Source: an uncultured Candidatus Melainabacteria bacterium (GTDB lineage: Bacteria; Cyanobacteriota; Vampirovibrionia; Gastranaerophilales; Gastranaerophilaceae). Taken from it: a DNA stretch of 64,000 nucleotides. The notes beneath the pieces are model-generated. The model searched no databases and had not been told where the DNA came from. It saw nothing but the letters and a program-made list of their open reading frames with translations. The stretch covers positions 186,001 to 250,000 of the forward strand of contig CATLDC010000001.1 in assembly GCA_949902595.1 (NCBI GenBank), written 5' to 3'. Below, piece after piece: positions 32,267 through 41,019 of the stretch (position 1 is its first letter; each line of letters starts with the position of its first letter). Both the position numbers and the translations under genes were made by a program.

Positions 32267-33084
32267 ACCCGCGCGTCCAGATATCCTCCGATTCTTACAA
32301 AGTTTTCGTAGTAATAATTGAACACAAGAACCGCTGCAAAAACCACGTAGTAGAAATTTAAGAGTGTGAATAAAAAATGCGTAAATATATTCATTCCCGC
32401 AACTGTTGTTAAAAGTGAAAGAACAAAATAAGAAACAAAAAGCATTATAAAAAGCAAAAGGTTTTTAGGGAACTTTCTGCTGAACAAATCCTTAAGCGAG
32501 ATAAAATAAGACTTAAAAGGATTTTTTTCCTTGAAAAACATTGCAGGAGAGTAAAAAATAACAACAAAATAAGTTGCTGCCATTGTGAAGAACAGAAGCA
32601 AATTCCAGGCATTAAGTTTTGCAATCTGGCTGTCAGTAAGAGAAGTCAAAAAGGTCTTCAAAGCCGAAGTTGATTCCATTGCTTTTGAAAACGCGTCAGG
32701 AGAAATTCCGATATCGCCGATTAATTTCATTCCCGCATAATAAGAGGCTGCAAGAAGTCCAAGAGAAACAACAAAGGTTATGAATATCATCCCGATAACC
32801 GGCAGGAAATACTCGCCCACACCGGCAGGAAATTCCTTCATCAAAGAATTTGTTTCCTCTCTTTCAGGCTCAGTGACAACAATTTTTAGCATAAAAAACC
32901 AGCCGGATAAAAACGCAGCAAGCATTAAAGTAAACAACACCACTACAACAAACATGCTAACGGTGTTTCCGCCAATAGAAAATAGTATATAAAGGCTAGA
33001 CAACAACGAAAACAATATAAGAGGTGTTGCAAGGATTATGTATTTATTTGTAAGATTGAAGCTGGTTTTTATGCACTTTAACAT
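32263..33084 (-). CDS. Six-helix membrane protein of unknown function
   Basis: The 273-residue protein has six predicted membrane segments, at about residues 18-38, 44-66, 94-116, 161-182, 209-230 and 234-257. The loop between the second and third is acidic (TEPEREETN). I see no transporter or enzyme motif. The layout resembles bacterial DUF4013-type or glycerophosphodiester-phosphodiesterase membrane domains, but this is weak. Its start has GGGAGAGAG and a TATAAT box further upstream (normal leader). Its stop overlaps the end of the CheR-like gene by 4 bases. Confidence 0.6.
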   Translation of the reverse strand: MLKCIKTSFNLTNKYIILATPLILFSLLSSLYILFSIGGNTVSMFVVVVLFTLMLAAFLSGWFFMLKIVVTEPEREETNSLMKEFPAGVGEYFLPVIGMIFITFVVSLGLLAASYYAGMKLIGDIGISPDAFSKAMESTSALKTFLTSLTDSQIAKLNAWNLLLFFTMAATYFVVIFYSPAMFFKEKNPFKSYFISLKDLFSRKFPKNLLLFIMLFVSYFVLSLLTTVAGMNIFTHFLFTLLNFYYVVFAAVLVFNYYYENFVRIGGYLDARV

Positions 33085-33099
33085 GGTCTCTCTCCCGAA

Positions 33100-34254
33100 T
33101 TATATTCTGTACTTGATTACAGACTGTTCAATTATATCGTCTGAGACTTTTGAAGCAAAGTCTCTAAAATTGTTTGCAATGTTTGAGCTGGCATTGATTT
33201 CTGAAATGCTCACCCCTTTGTTGATTGCCTCCATTATTGTGAAGTAATTGTTTGGCACCTTCCAGTAAACTTTTTCTGAAAGCGCGTTTTCAATATCTTC
33301 GATTTTGATTTCTTCATTATCCATATACCGGTTGACTACTATTTTGACCTTGTCTTTCGGATACCGTCTGGAGCGGAAAAGGTTCAAGCAGCGCTGGCAA
33401 TTTCTGATGGCAGGAATGTTAACGATTGTTGTAAACAAAATCCAGTCAGAGCAATCCAAAATCTTTAATGTATTTGGGTCAATGTTGGACGACATGTCAA
33501 CAATGATATATGGAAAAATCTTTTTAAGAGCACTGAATAATGCTGATATCTGCTGCGGTGTAATACTCTCTGCCTGTTCAATGTAGCTTGGGTCGGAAAG
33601 TACGTACAAAGATGTGTTCTTGTATTTTTCAAACCCTTTTATAAGAATATCCTCTTCTTTGTTCAAAAGCCGCTGGATTACGTAATTCACGTCAAAAGAC
33701 GGCTTGAGGTTCAAAAATGTTGAAATATCCCCGAGCTGCAAGTTCAAATCAATGAGTGCAACTTTGTCCTTTGTAACCTTTGTAAGTTCAACCGCAAGAT
33801 TGGCGGCGATAGTTGTTTTCCCGATTCCTCCCTTGTTTGAATAAACAGTGATAATCTTAGACTCAGAGCCGGAGTCTTCTTCCGTTTGGCTTGCCAGCAT
33901 TGTGACAACTCTTGCCAGGTCCTCCCTCAATACCGGCTTAGGCAAAAACTCTTTTGCACCAAGTCTCAGGGCTCTAACGATTGTGTTAGTAGAGTAGTTG
34001 GTGGATGTGATTATGATTTTGGAAGTAAAAAGTTTGAGGTTTTCTGCAACCTCTTCCACATCCTTTGACTTTTCTGATATGTCCAAAATCACAATTGCAT
34101 TGCCGTCTAAGCTTTTTATTTCTTCAAAACCCTGAGAGTAGTTTTCGTAGAGCATTATGCTTTTGATAAACCCCAATTGTTCAAGGTATGATTTGATTAT
34201 TTCTCTGGAATTTTTATTCTTGTCTAAAACTATTACCGGCGGACAATTCTGCAT
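33100..34254 (-). CDS. CpaE/TadZ-like ATPase: receiver-like plus MinD-type domain
   Basis: Starting at ATG 34254 (MQNCPPVIVLDKNKNSREII), the 384-residue protein has an N-terminal receiver fold (VILDISEKSKD with an Asp, LPKPVLREDL with the Lys) and then a MinD/ParA ATPase. VYSNKGGIGKTTIAANLAVEL is the deviant Walker A with signature Lys, ALIDLNLQLGDIST is A', and YIIVDMSSNID is Walker B. CpaE/TadZ proteins place Tad pilus machines at the cell pole. No other Tad genes are here, so the partner lies elsewhere or it has another localisation role. Ribosome-binding site GGGAAGAGG; a TGTATAAT box lies upstream. Confidence 0.85.
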   Translation of the reverse strand: MQNCPPVIVLDKNKNSREIIKSYLEQLGFIKSIMLYENYSQGFEEIKSLDGNAIVILDISEKSKDVEEVAENLKLFTSKIIITSTNYSTNTIVRALRLGAKEFLPKPVLREDLARVVTMLASQTEEDSGSESKIITVYSNKGGIGKTTIAANLAVELTKVTKDKVALIDLNLQLGDISTFLNLKPSFDVNYVIQRLLNKEEDILIKGFEKYKNTSLYVLSDPSYIEQAESITPQQISALFSALKKIFPYIIVDMSSNIDPNTLKILDCSDWILFTTIVNIPAIRNCQRCLNLFRSRRYPKDKVKIVVNRYMDNEEIKIEDIENALSEKVYWKVPNNYFTIMEAINKGVSISEINASSNIANNFRDFASKVSDDIIEQSVIKYRI

Positions 34255-34324
34255 TTTGAACCTCTTCCCTTTCAACACGGCGGACGTGAAAATTATACAT
34301 CAAATTGGAGGAGAGAACAATATA

Positions 34325-35905
34325 TTATTGTGCTGAAATATCCGAAAGGTCTTTTTTCACAGACGTTATGCCATTTATACCGAATACCTTATGCAGAGTA
34401 TCAATAAGGTTCGGATTAAGCTGTAACGGAGTGCATTTGCCAATATAAATCTGGAAATTTTTGTTCTGGCTCAGATAAGTTATCTGCGATATTGTATGCC
34501 TGTCACATTGCGGAACAAATATTGTTACCGGCAATTCAGAAATTTCTTTGATTGTCTCGCTAATTTTTACAAGCGCAAATGCGTCAAAGCATGCGTTAAG
34601 CAAAATAACGTTATCTCTTGGTGAGCTGTATGCAAGCGATACGGCGAGAATGTTATCCGGCATCTGTTTAAGCAGTTTTGTAAAGTAAGACTGCTGCTCA
34701 AGAGTGTACCCTCCCTGACCGATTAAGAAGATTCGCTTGTAATCTCTGGCTTTGAGCTTTTCTTCAATAAGTTTTTTGTAGTTTTCGCAGTCAAACCCGA
34801 TGCTCACTGTCTCACACTGTTTTCCGGTCTTAAACCCTTTTGCATCCTGCGCTGCTTTTATTACATCTGAAAAATCCTTGTTCTTAATAGAGATGACACC
34901 CTTTGAACAAGCATAGTCAGTGGTGTAAAGCCTTCCTCTGTAAAGGTGCTCAACATTGTAGAGCGAGTGCCTTGTGAGGATAATCGGGCCCGGGAAGGTC
35001 GCAAAATCAAGGAGACAGTTTTCCATGCCCTGACCGTACTGTCCCTTGAGGTTCTTGTACTCCGCAAATTTCGGGAAGGTGTTTGCAAGCATCATCTCGT
35101 CATGGGTGTAGACATCTATGTCCGTGTCTTTCACAGCTTCAAGTACATCTTCAAGCTCGCGGATGTTCGAGCCGACCACGAGGATGGCTTTACCCGGGGT
35201 TGTTGAGTACGAAACCTCGTTGATTCTCTGTTTTCCGTACCTTTCCTCCTGAGTCTTTCTCACGATGTTCATTAGCTTGTTGTCAATCTTTGAGGATTCA
35301 ATGATTACGGACTTGATTTTCTCCACATCCTTTTCGTTGGCGTTGAGTGAGTCAAGAATCCGGAGGATGGTTTTGTAGCCCTCTTCTGAATCAGCCTCGT
35401 AGCTTTCGAGGTCGAGGATGTTTATGCAAATGCTTTTTGCAATAACGAATAAAATCTTGAACAGGTCGCGGATTTCAAGCGGAATGTCCTGCGCATTTTT
35501 CAGGTACTCCTTTTCGCCGAGCTGGATGGATTTTATTATGTTAAGCTTTTTGTCAAATTTTACCGGCGATTCAATATAATCCGGCTCAATATTCTTCTCC
35601 TTGCAAATCTCTTCGTATTTTTTGATAAGCTCCGGCAGCACCTCGTTGAACCTTGAGGTCAGGACACTGAAATCAAGTTCTGAAAACTCCGGATTTGAGA
35701 CCATTACGGAGATTGTGTAGAGGATGATTTCTCTGGCGTCTTTTGCCTGAATGTCGTGCTCGCAAAGCTTAAGCGCGTAAAAAGCTGTTATTTTGAGATA
35801 AATAACCAGCACTTCCTGCAAGGAAGATGTTCTCGGGTTTACCGAGCAAATGCCGCGTGAAACGCAGCTGTCGTATTGGTAATCGTCGTTGTAAAAGTTA
35901 TTCAT
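34325..35905 (-). CDS. Degenerate hybrid-cluster (prismane/CODH-type) protein
   Basis: The 526-residue protein aligns in order with hybrid-cluster proteins. The N-terminus has SCVSRGICSVNP and LQEVLVIYLKITAFYA (Hcp CxxxGxCG and LQDLLVY). The middle has VVGSNIRELEDVLEAV, DVYTHDEMMLANTFPKF, GQYGQGMENCLLDFATFPG and YTTDYACSKGVISI. The residues that hold the hybrid Fe-S-O cluster are mostly changed: GCDG reads GQGG, LACGKYRF reads LAYSSP, and the Cys after the FPG strand is missing, while NACFDAFAL still has one Cys. The N-terminal Cys pair (C14, C20) is kept. It is therefore probably not an active hydroxylamine/NO reductase. It precedes the CpaE-like gene. Confidence 0.72.
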   Translation of the reverse strand: MNNFYNDDYQYDSCVSRGICSVNPRTSSLQEVLVIYLKITAFYALKLCEHDIQAKDAREIILYTISVMVSNPEFSELDFSVLTSRFNEVLPELIKKYEEICKEKNIEPDYIESPVKFDKKLNIIKSIQLGEKEYLKNAQDIPLEIRDLFKILFVIAKSICINILDLESYEADSEEGYKTILRILDSLNANEKDVEKIKSVIIESSKIDNKLMNIVRKTQEERYGKQRINEVSYSTTPGKAILVVGSNIRELEDVLEAVKDTDIDVYTHDEMMLANTFPKFAEYKNLKGQYGQGMENCLLDFATFPGPIILTRHSLYNVEHLYRGRLYTTDYACSKGVISIKNKDFSDVIKAAQDAKGFKTGKQCETVSIGFDCENYKKLIEEKLKARDYKRIFLIGQGGYTLEQQSYFTKLLKQMPDNILAVSLAYSSPRDNVILLNACFDAFALVKISETIKEISELPVTIFVPQCDRHTISQITYLSQNKNFQIYIGKCTPLQLNPNLIDTLHKVFGINGITSVKKDLSDISAQ

Positions 35906-36004
35906 AGCTATTATATAATAGATTCTATTTACAATTTTTTAATTACCATAGCGGGCAATATGGTTTGATTAGACATGAATATGTTAAATTTTGTTATTAA
36001 TATA

Positions 36005-36033
36005 TTGACAAAATTAAGTTTTCGTTGTATAGT
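36005..36033 (+). promoter_or_regulatory. Near-consensus promoter for the glycine-zipper protein
   Basis: TTGACA (36005-36010), a 17-base spacer and TATAGT (36028-36033). This is the closest match to the sigma-70 consensus in the window. The gene has a GTGAGGA ribosome-binding site and starts at 36065. Confidence 0.7.
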
Positions 36034-36064
36034 GCCCGTGTGTGAAATAAGTGAGGATTCATTT

Positions 36065-36400
36065 ATGAGAATTTCTGCTATCCAAACCTGTGGCCCGTGT
36101 CAGCCACAGAAGAACTTGAAATTGGCACGTCCTGATTACAGGAGAGGTCTTTTAGACGGCGAAGCCCCTGATGACACTGTTGCTTTTAAAGGTAAAAAGA
36201 CTGTGAAAGGCGGCTTGTGGGGCGCTCTTACCGGCGTTGCTTGTCTGGCAGCGATTTCATTACTTAGCGGAGGACTTGCTGCTCCGGTTGCTTTCGGGGT
36301 GTATGGTGCAACAATGGGCGCGGCTGGCGGTGCTGTAGGGCATGCGCTTGATGAGATGGACGAAGAAGAAAAAGAAAGAAACAAGAAAAACGGCAAGTAA
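36065..36400 (+). CDS. Small protein with N-terminal FKGK motif and glycine-zipper hydrophobic segment
   Basis: The 111-residue protein has a disordered start (MRISAIQTCGPCQPQKN), a VAFKGKK motif at about residue 43, then a long Gly/Ala-rich hydrophobic stretch (GLWGALTGVACLAAISLLSG, AAPVAFGVYGATMGAAGGAVG) that resembles glycine-zipper membrane segments, and a charged tail (DEMDEEEKERNKK). It has no recognised domain. Related small proteins with PxF(K/G) N-termini are frequent in Gastranaerophilales-type genomes. A strong promoter suggests good expression. A frame open from 35975 would add residues upstream of that promoter and is rejected. Confidence 0.6.
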   Translation: MRISAIQTCGPCQPQKNLKLARPDYRRGLLDGEAPDDTVAFKGKKTVKGGLWGALTGVACLAAISLLSGGLAAPVAFGVYGATMGAAGGAVGHALDEMDEEEKERNKKNGK

Positions 36401-36455
36401 TCTCAGGTAAAAGACCGGAAACAGAAGTGAATTGGAGTTATCTTCAATTCATTTT

Positions 36456-36484
36456 TTGTTATGAATCGCAGTTTATGCTATAAT
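36456..36484 (+). promoter_or_regulatory. Promoter of the YhaM-like gene, overlapping a palindrome
   Basis: TTGTTA (36456-36461), a 17-base spacer and TATAAT (36479-36484) preceded by TGC. The -10 lies inside ATGCTA-TAATT-TAGCAT, a perfect 6-5-6 inverted repeat that could be an operator. Confidence 0.6.
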
Positions 36485-36508
36485 TTAGCATAGCTAGGAG
36501 ATTTATAA

Positions 36509-37339
36509 ATGTTTAGTACTGATATTGTTTATGAAGTTGTTACATTCGCAATCGGAGATACAAAATCCGGCACAAAGATGGGGAAACTGCAGCTTAAGGA
36601 CCCGAAAAGCGGCGAGCTTCTGAACTGCATTCTCTGGGAAGAAGCGCTCAACAGAATGGATTCAAAGCTCTTCAGGTGCGGCAACGAGTTGAGAATAGTG
36701 TCAGGCTCGTTTAACGAAAAATACAACAACTGTCTCGTATCCTCGCTTGAACTCATCAAGGAAGCAAAGATGGGGCTGGAAAAAGACGAGCAGCAGGCGG
36801 TTTACAGCGAGCTTCTTGAATTTATTAACAAAATTAAGGACGAGAAGCTAAGAGAATTTGTGCTCGATATCTACACAAAAAACAAAGAGAAAATCCTTGT
36901 GTGCCCGGCTGCTAAACTGATGCACCACAATTACATCGGCGGGCTCATGGTTCACATTTTGGAGTGTCTCAAATACGCAGAAGCTAACATGGACGTGTTT
37001 TTCCAGCGTGTTAACCGCGATGAAGTTTATGCAGCGTGTCTTTTGCACGATATCGGGAAGATACTTGAGTACAAGGTTGACCTTGAATCAGGTTTGATTG
37101 ATTACGAGGAGAACTTTAGAAAAGAGTGGATTACGCACTCACAGTACGGGTTTACAATCTGCATGGCAGCAGGGTTTAAGCGTGTCGCAAGGATGATTGC
37201 AGCGCACCACGCGCGTGCTGAATGGGGCGCGATTGTTGACCTGAACGAAAAGGATTTGGAGCCTATAATTTATCTTATACACCACATTGACGATTTGTCA
37301 GCAAAGTTCGGCAAGACTAATGTTGCGATGTTGGGATAA
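36509..37339 (+). CDS. YhaM-like 3'-5' exoribonuclease (OB fold plus HD domain)
   Basis: The 276-residue protein has an N-terminal OB-like nucleic-acid-binding domain (GTKMGKLQLKDPKSGELLNC) and a C-terminal HD domain. The HD metal ligands are seen as LMHHNYIGGLMVHILEC, ACLLHDIGKILEY and ITHSQYGF, ending with AAHHARAEWGA. This is the order in YhaM/CBF1, which trims RNA and single-stranded DNA from the 3' end. Length is slightly below YhaM (about 314). ATG 36509 follows TAGGAG. Its 3' end overlaps a convergent histidine kinase by 23 bases. Confidence 0.85.
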   Translation: MFSTDIVYEVVTFAIGDTKSGTKMGKLQLKDPKSGELLNCILWEEALNRMDSKLFRCGNELRIVSGSFNEKYNNCLVSSLELIKEAKMGLEKDEQQAVYSELLEFINKIKDEKLREFVLDIYTKNKEKILVCPAAKLMHHNYIGGLMVHILECLKYAEANMDVFFQRVNRDEVYAACLLHDIGKILEYKVDLESGLIDYEENFRKEWITHSQYGFTICMAAGFKRVARMIAAHHARAEWGAIVDLNEKDLEPIIYLIHHIDDLSAKFGKTNVAMLG

Positions 37340-38477
37340 GCTCTTTTTCTGCTCCGACTTCTGAAATTGGTATGCGGAATCCAAAAACGCAAATCCCGTC
37401 TTCTGTGCTGCTTGCGTAGATTTCGCCGTTATGTTTGCTGATAATCTGTTTTGATAAATAAAGCCCGAGCCCGCTGCTCGCGTTGTTTGAGCATGCGATT
37501 TTAGTTCTCTTGAACCTCTCGAAAAGTGTTTCAAGCTCCTGTTCGGAAATCGGCGCGCTCTTGTTTGTCACGCTAAATTCCAGCTGGTTGCCTTTTACTG
37601 CAATGTTGATTTTTACTTCTGTCTCCTTAAGCCCGTAAGTAATCGCGTTGGATAGAAGGTTAAGAAGCACGCGTTTTATCTGAATGTAGTCAGCTTTGAC
37701 AATGCAGCTTTTTTCTGTGCTTACCAAAGTCATTTTTTGCTGTTTTTCAAGCGCAAGACCCTCGGTTGATTTGCAAATTATTGAGACGAGCTCGACAATG
37801 TCAAAGTCTTCAAAATTGAACTTCATCTTGCCGTTTTCGTATCTATATGTATCAAGCACGGTGGAAACGAGGTTCGCGGTGTATTCGCATGAGCTTCGCA
37901 TCAACTTAATCATCTCGTGCTGCTCATTGAGGAGTTTGCCGAAATTTCCGTTAAGCAGCATGTTGAGAATGTTCATCTGCGCAAAAGTCGGTGTTTTCAA
38001 GTCGTGCGTAAGTGTTGCAATGAACGCTTCTTTTGCGGCCTCTGATTCTTTTTCGTTGTCCTTGTTGTTGAAAAGCACGATTATATCAGTGATTTCGTTG
38101 TTCTTATCAAAAATCGGGGTCTTGATTACGCGAAAATAGTGGGTTGTTTTATCAATAAAATTAAGCTCCCACTCAAACTGCATCGGCTCTTTGCTCTTAA
38201 AGATTAATTCGTCTTCTTCCCTGATTTTATCAAGGTGGCGTTGAGGGTAGAAGTCCTTGATGTTCTTCTGCTCCAGAACCTTTGCAGGACAGTTTGTGAG
38301 CCTTGCAAAATTTTCGTTCGCAAACTTGATGTTACCTTGGATGTCTCGTATGTATAAATCTACAGGGATATCTTTGATTATGTGTTTGAAGTAAACATCT
38401 TTAGTTTTGTGCTTGTATAAGATAAAACTTTGTATAATCGATGTTACTAATAATGTTACTAGACAAATATATATCAT
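37317..38477 (-). CDS. Membrane histidine kinase with PAS domain
   Basis: The 386-residue protein has one N-terminal membrane helix (ICLVTLLVTSIIQSFILY), a PAS domain (IPVDLYIRDIQGNIKFANEN, residues 35-145), HisKA with the acceptor in TLTHDLKTPTFAQ, and HATPase_c (LNLLSNAITYG, then ASSGLGLYLSKQI). The PAS may sense a small ligand or redox state. No response regulator lies next to it. It converges with the YhaM-like gene. The -10 candidate TATAAG sits five bases from the ATG, again with no ribosome-binding site. Confidence 0.88.
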   Translation of the reverse strand: MIYICLVTLLVTSIIQSFILYKHKTKDVYFKHIIKDIPVDLYIRDIQGNIKFANENFARLTNCPAKVLEQKNIKDFYPQRHLDKIREEDELIFKSKEPMQFEWELNFIDKTTHYFRVIKTPIFDKNNEITDIIVLFNNKDNEKESEAAKEAFIATLTHDLKTPTFAQMNILNMLLNGNFGKLLNEQHEMIKLMRSSCEYTANLVSTVLDTYRYENGKMKFNFEDFDIVELVSIICKSTEGLALEKQQKMTLVSTEKSCIVKADYIQIKRVLLNLLSNAITYGLKETEVKINIAVKGNQLEFSVTNKSAPISEQELETLFERFKRTKIACSNNASSGLGLYLSKQIISKHNGEIYASSTEDGICVFGFRIPISEVGAEKELIPTSQH

Positions 38478-38584
38478 GATTTCTTATACAATGATAATTT
38501 AAACAAAAATATAAAAACATCAGCTTTATGGCTAATGTTACAAAATGTAACGCAAAAAATTTTTTCACCCGTTTTTATACAGAT

Positions 38585-39409
38585 ATGAAAGTCAGCCTCT
38601 TGAGAAAAATCTACCCCTATTTGAACTCCGGAAAAAAGAACATCCGCTGGCGCAGACTCACTGATGCGGAGCTCAATCTTGCGATGCAGGAAAAACAGAA
38701 ACTCTGTACCTGCTATTCGGAAAGCACAAGACACGCACTTCTTGCAACAGACAAGGGGCGTGAAATGCTTAAAAACAGGATTATGGTGCAGAAAGCGGAT
38801 TCTCTTGAGCCGGCTTACAAAATCAGACTCAATGCAAACGGGGTGGAGGAAACGTATAGAACATGCAGCGCTGATTATTACGGAAGGTACATGAGGCTCT
38901 ATGAAGAGTACTACGAAGGCGCGTTGAGTTTTCTAAACGAGGGTGACAAACGAGTGAATCTCTCTCTTGCAATGAATATTGCTATATCGAAAATGATAGC
39001 AAAGCATCCGACAATGAAATCCTTCTTCTCCAGAATATACAAATTCCCGCTGATTCGAAACACAAGGAGTGAGTTCAACAAGCCGTCACGTGCATTCGGG
39101 TGGTTTACAAGTAAACCACCAATAGCTATTGGTGAAAATTCGTGGAGCATGAATCTCAAAAAACAGGCGCCTAAGGTTCTAGAAATACTTAACAGTTTTG
39201 AGCAGGGCAAAAGCAGCTTTGTCGTAATAAGTGCCAACAAGAAGATAAACGGTATCGACAAATGGCACTGTCTTCCTGTTATAAATGTGGACAAACAAGC
39301 AAAAACAGTTGACTTGATGAACAAGCGCGACAACAAAATAACGACTTTTACGTTTGACGATATCATCAATCATTTCAAAGCCATCGTGGGTATGAATTTT
39401 AAGGACTAA
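38585..39409 (+). CDS. Putative papain-fold cysteine protease or related hydrolase
   Basis: A frame is open from 38528, but the ATG at 38585 is preferred because the DNA just before it (GTTTTTATACAGATATGA) is almost the same as before the CheR-like gene. The 274-residue protein has a Cys-containing helix start, LCTCYSESTRHALL (Cys41 and Cys43), and a late strand pair WHCLPVINVDKQAKTVDLMN with His228 and Asn246. That Cys...His...Asn order and spacing is typical of papain-like peptidases. The centre is basic and unassigned. No signal peptide is present. It could be a host-directed or interbacterial effector, but only the motif order supports this. Confidence 0.5.
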   Translation: MKVSLLRKIYPYLNSGKKNIRWRRLTDAELNLAMQEKQKLCTCYSESTRHALLATDKGREMLKNRIMVQKADSLEPAYKIRLNANGVEETYRTCSADYYGRYMRLYEEYYEGALSFLNEGDKRVNLSLAMNIAISKMIAKHPTMKSFFSRIYKFPLIRNTRSEFNKPSRAFGWFTSKPPIAIGENSWSMNLKKQAPKVLEILNSFEQGKSSFVVISANKKINGIDKWHCLPVINVDKQAKTVDLMNKRDNKITTFTFDDIINHFKAIVGMNFKD

Positions 39410-40965
39410 ACTTTAGCCTTCTTATCAGCAAGCTCGCTGTCCATCCTTAAGAAAACAGGTTTGATGTTTTCTTTGTCAATCAAATGCCCTGACTTCATGT
39501 TTGTGCAGCTAATCTCGTCGAATTTTGTATCCAGATTGTACGAAAGCTGCTCAGCCATTGCCTGCGCAATGTTCGGACAGAACGGATAAATAAGCGAAGA
39601 GATTACACACATAATATCAAGCACATTTGTTAGAACCTCGCCACACTTGTCCATCTGACCTTCTTTAGCAAGAGTCCATGGCGCGTTATCTGTTACGTAC
39701 TTGTTCGTGATGTCAACAAGCTCGATAATCTTTTGCGCAGCTTCCTGTACCTCAAAGTAGTCAAAGTGGTGCTTCACAGCCTTAACTGTTTCCATTGCCT
39801 TGTCAACAAGCTCGTTCTTGCCCAAAAATTCCGGTTTGATATCGCCGTCAAAGTACTTAACAAGCATTGAGAGCGTTCTGTTAAGCAGGTTGCCCATTGA
39901 GTTTGCAAGGTGTGCGTTAACTTTTTCCTTGAAATCCTCGTCAGAATAGTTTCCGTCCTTACCGCAAGGCGCAGCTGATGCCATGTAGTACCTAAGAGGG
40001 TCTGGAATTTCAAGGTTAAACGCTTCAAGCACGCTTGTCGGAGAGATTACGTTTCCGAGTGATTTTGACATCTTTGTCTGGTCAATCGTAATCCAGCCGT
40101 GCGCAAGGATGTGCTTAGGAAGCGGCAGGTCAAGCGCCATAAGGATTGCAAGCCAGTAAATGCTGTGGAATTTCAATATGTCTTTTCCGATAACCTGAAC
40201 ATCAGCAGGCCAGAGTTTTTCGAACTTTTCGCTGCTTCCATCCGGGTCGTACCCTATTGCTGTGATGTAGTTTGAAAGCGCGTCAATCCACACATAAATC
40301 ACCTGTGAAGGGTCGTCAAGCACCGGAATACCCCAGCTCACGTTTGAGTTAACACGTGAAACAGAGATGTCTTCGATGTTTTCAAGCTGGTTCAGAACCT
40401 CGTTTGCGCGGAATGCCGGCACAATGAAATCCGGGTTTGTCTTGATGTGTTTGATTATGGCGTCTTTGTATTTTGTGAGTTTGAAGAAGTAGTTTTCTTC
40501 TTCTACAACTTCCGGCTTCTTAAGGTGATCAGGGCAGAGTCCGTCTTCTGTCAGGTCTTTTTCGCTAAGGAAAGCTTCGCAGCCGGAGCAGTAAAGCCCT
40601 GTGTAAGAGTGCTTGTAAATATCGCCCTTTTCAACCAGTTTTTTGAAAATCTTTTGCACAACTTTTTCGTGCTGCTCGTCAGTTGTTCTGATGAATTGAG
40701 AGTAATCAATCCCGAGCGCTTTCCATGCGTCTTTGAACTTCTGTGCGTTCATGTCACAAAATTCTTTTGGAGAAACACCGTTCTGCGCTGATGTTTTCTG
40801 AATCTTAATCCCGTGTTCGTCGGTACCGGTCAGGAAATACGCGTCTTCGCACCTCTGGGTGAAGTGTCTGAAAATAACATCTGTAAGAATCTTTTCGTAA
40901 GCATGCCCGATATGCGGCGCGCCGTTTACATAATCAATCGCAGTCGTTGTATAAAATTTTGCCAT
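39406..40965 (-). CDS. metG: Methionyl-tRNA synthetase
   Basis: The 519-residue class I synthetase has the HIGH motif as PHIGHAYEKIL (about 16-26), FLTGTDEHG, a zinc knuckle (YCSGCEAFL, then CPDH) and the KMSKS loop (DQTKMSKSLGNVISP). It charges tRNA-Met. It is the shorter form without the C-terminal tRNA-binding domain seen in E. coli. The start has a GGGAAAAGGA ribosome-binding site and a TATAAT box upstream at about 41000. Its stop overlaps the end of the convergent papain-like gene by 4 bases. Confidence 0.95.
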   Translation of the reverse strand: MAKFYTTTAIDYVNGAPHIGHAYEKILTDVIFRHFTQRCEDAYFLTGTDEHGIKIQKTSAQNGVSPKEFCDMNAQKFKDAWKALGIDYSQFIRTTDEQHEKVVQKIFKKLVEKGDIYKHSYTGLYCSGCEAFLSEKDLTEDGLCPDHLKKPEVVEEENYFFKLTKYKDAIIKHIKTNPDFIVPAFRANEVLNQLENIEDISVSRVNSNVSWGIPVLDDPSQVIYVWIDALSNYITAIGYDPDGSSEKFEKLWPADVQVIGKDILKFHSIYWLAILMALDLPLPKHILAHGWITIDQTKMSKSLGNVISPTSVLEAFNLEIPDPLRYYMASAAPCGKDGNYSDEDFKEKVNAHLANSMGNLLNRTLSMLVKYFDGDIKPEFLGKNELVDKAMETVKAVKHHFDYFEVQEAAQKIIELVDITNKYVTDNAPWTLAKEGQMDKCGEVLTNVLDIMCVISSLIYPFCPNIAQAMAEQLSYNLDTKFDEISCTNMKSGHLIDKENIKPVFLRMDSELADKKAKV

Positions 40966-41019
40966 AATCCTTTTCCCTCTGTTAAATAGTTTTGTTATCC
41001 AGATTATAGCATGAACAAG

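Noticed and set aside
35975..36064. Upstream extension of the glycine-zipper protein
   Set aside because: It would begin upstream of a near-consensus promoter that lies inside the extension.
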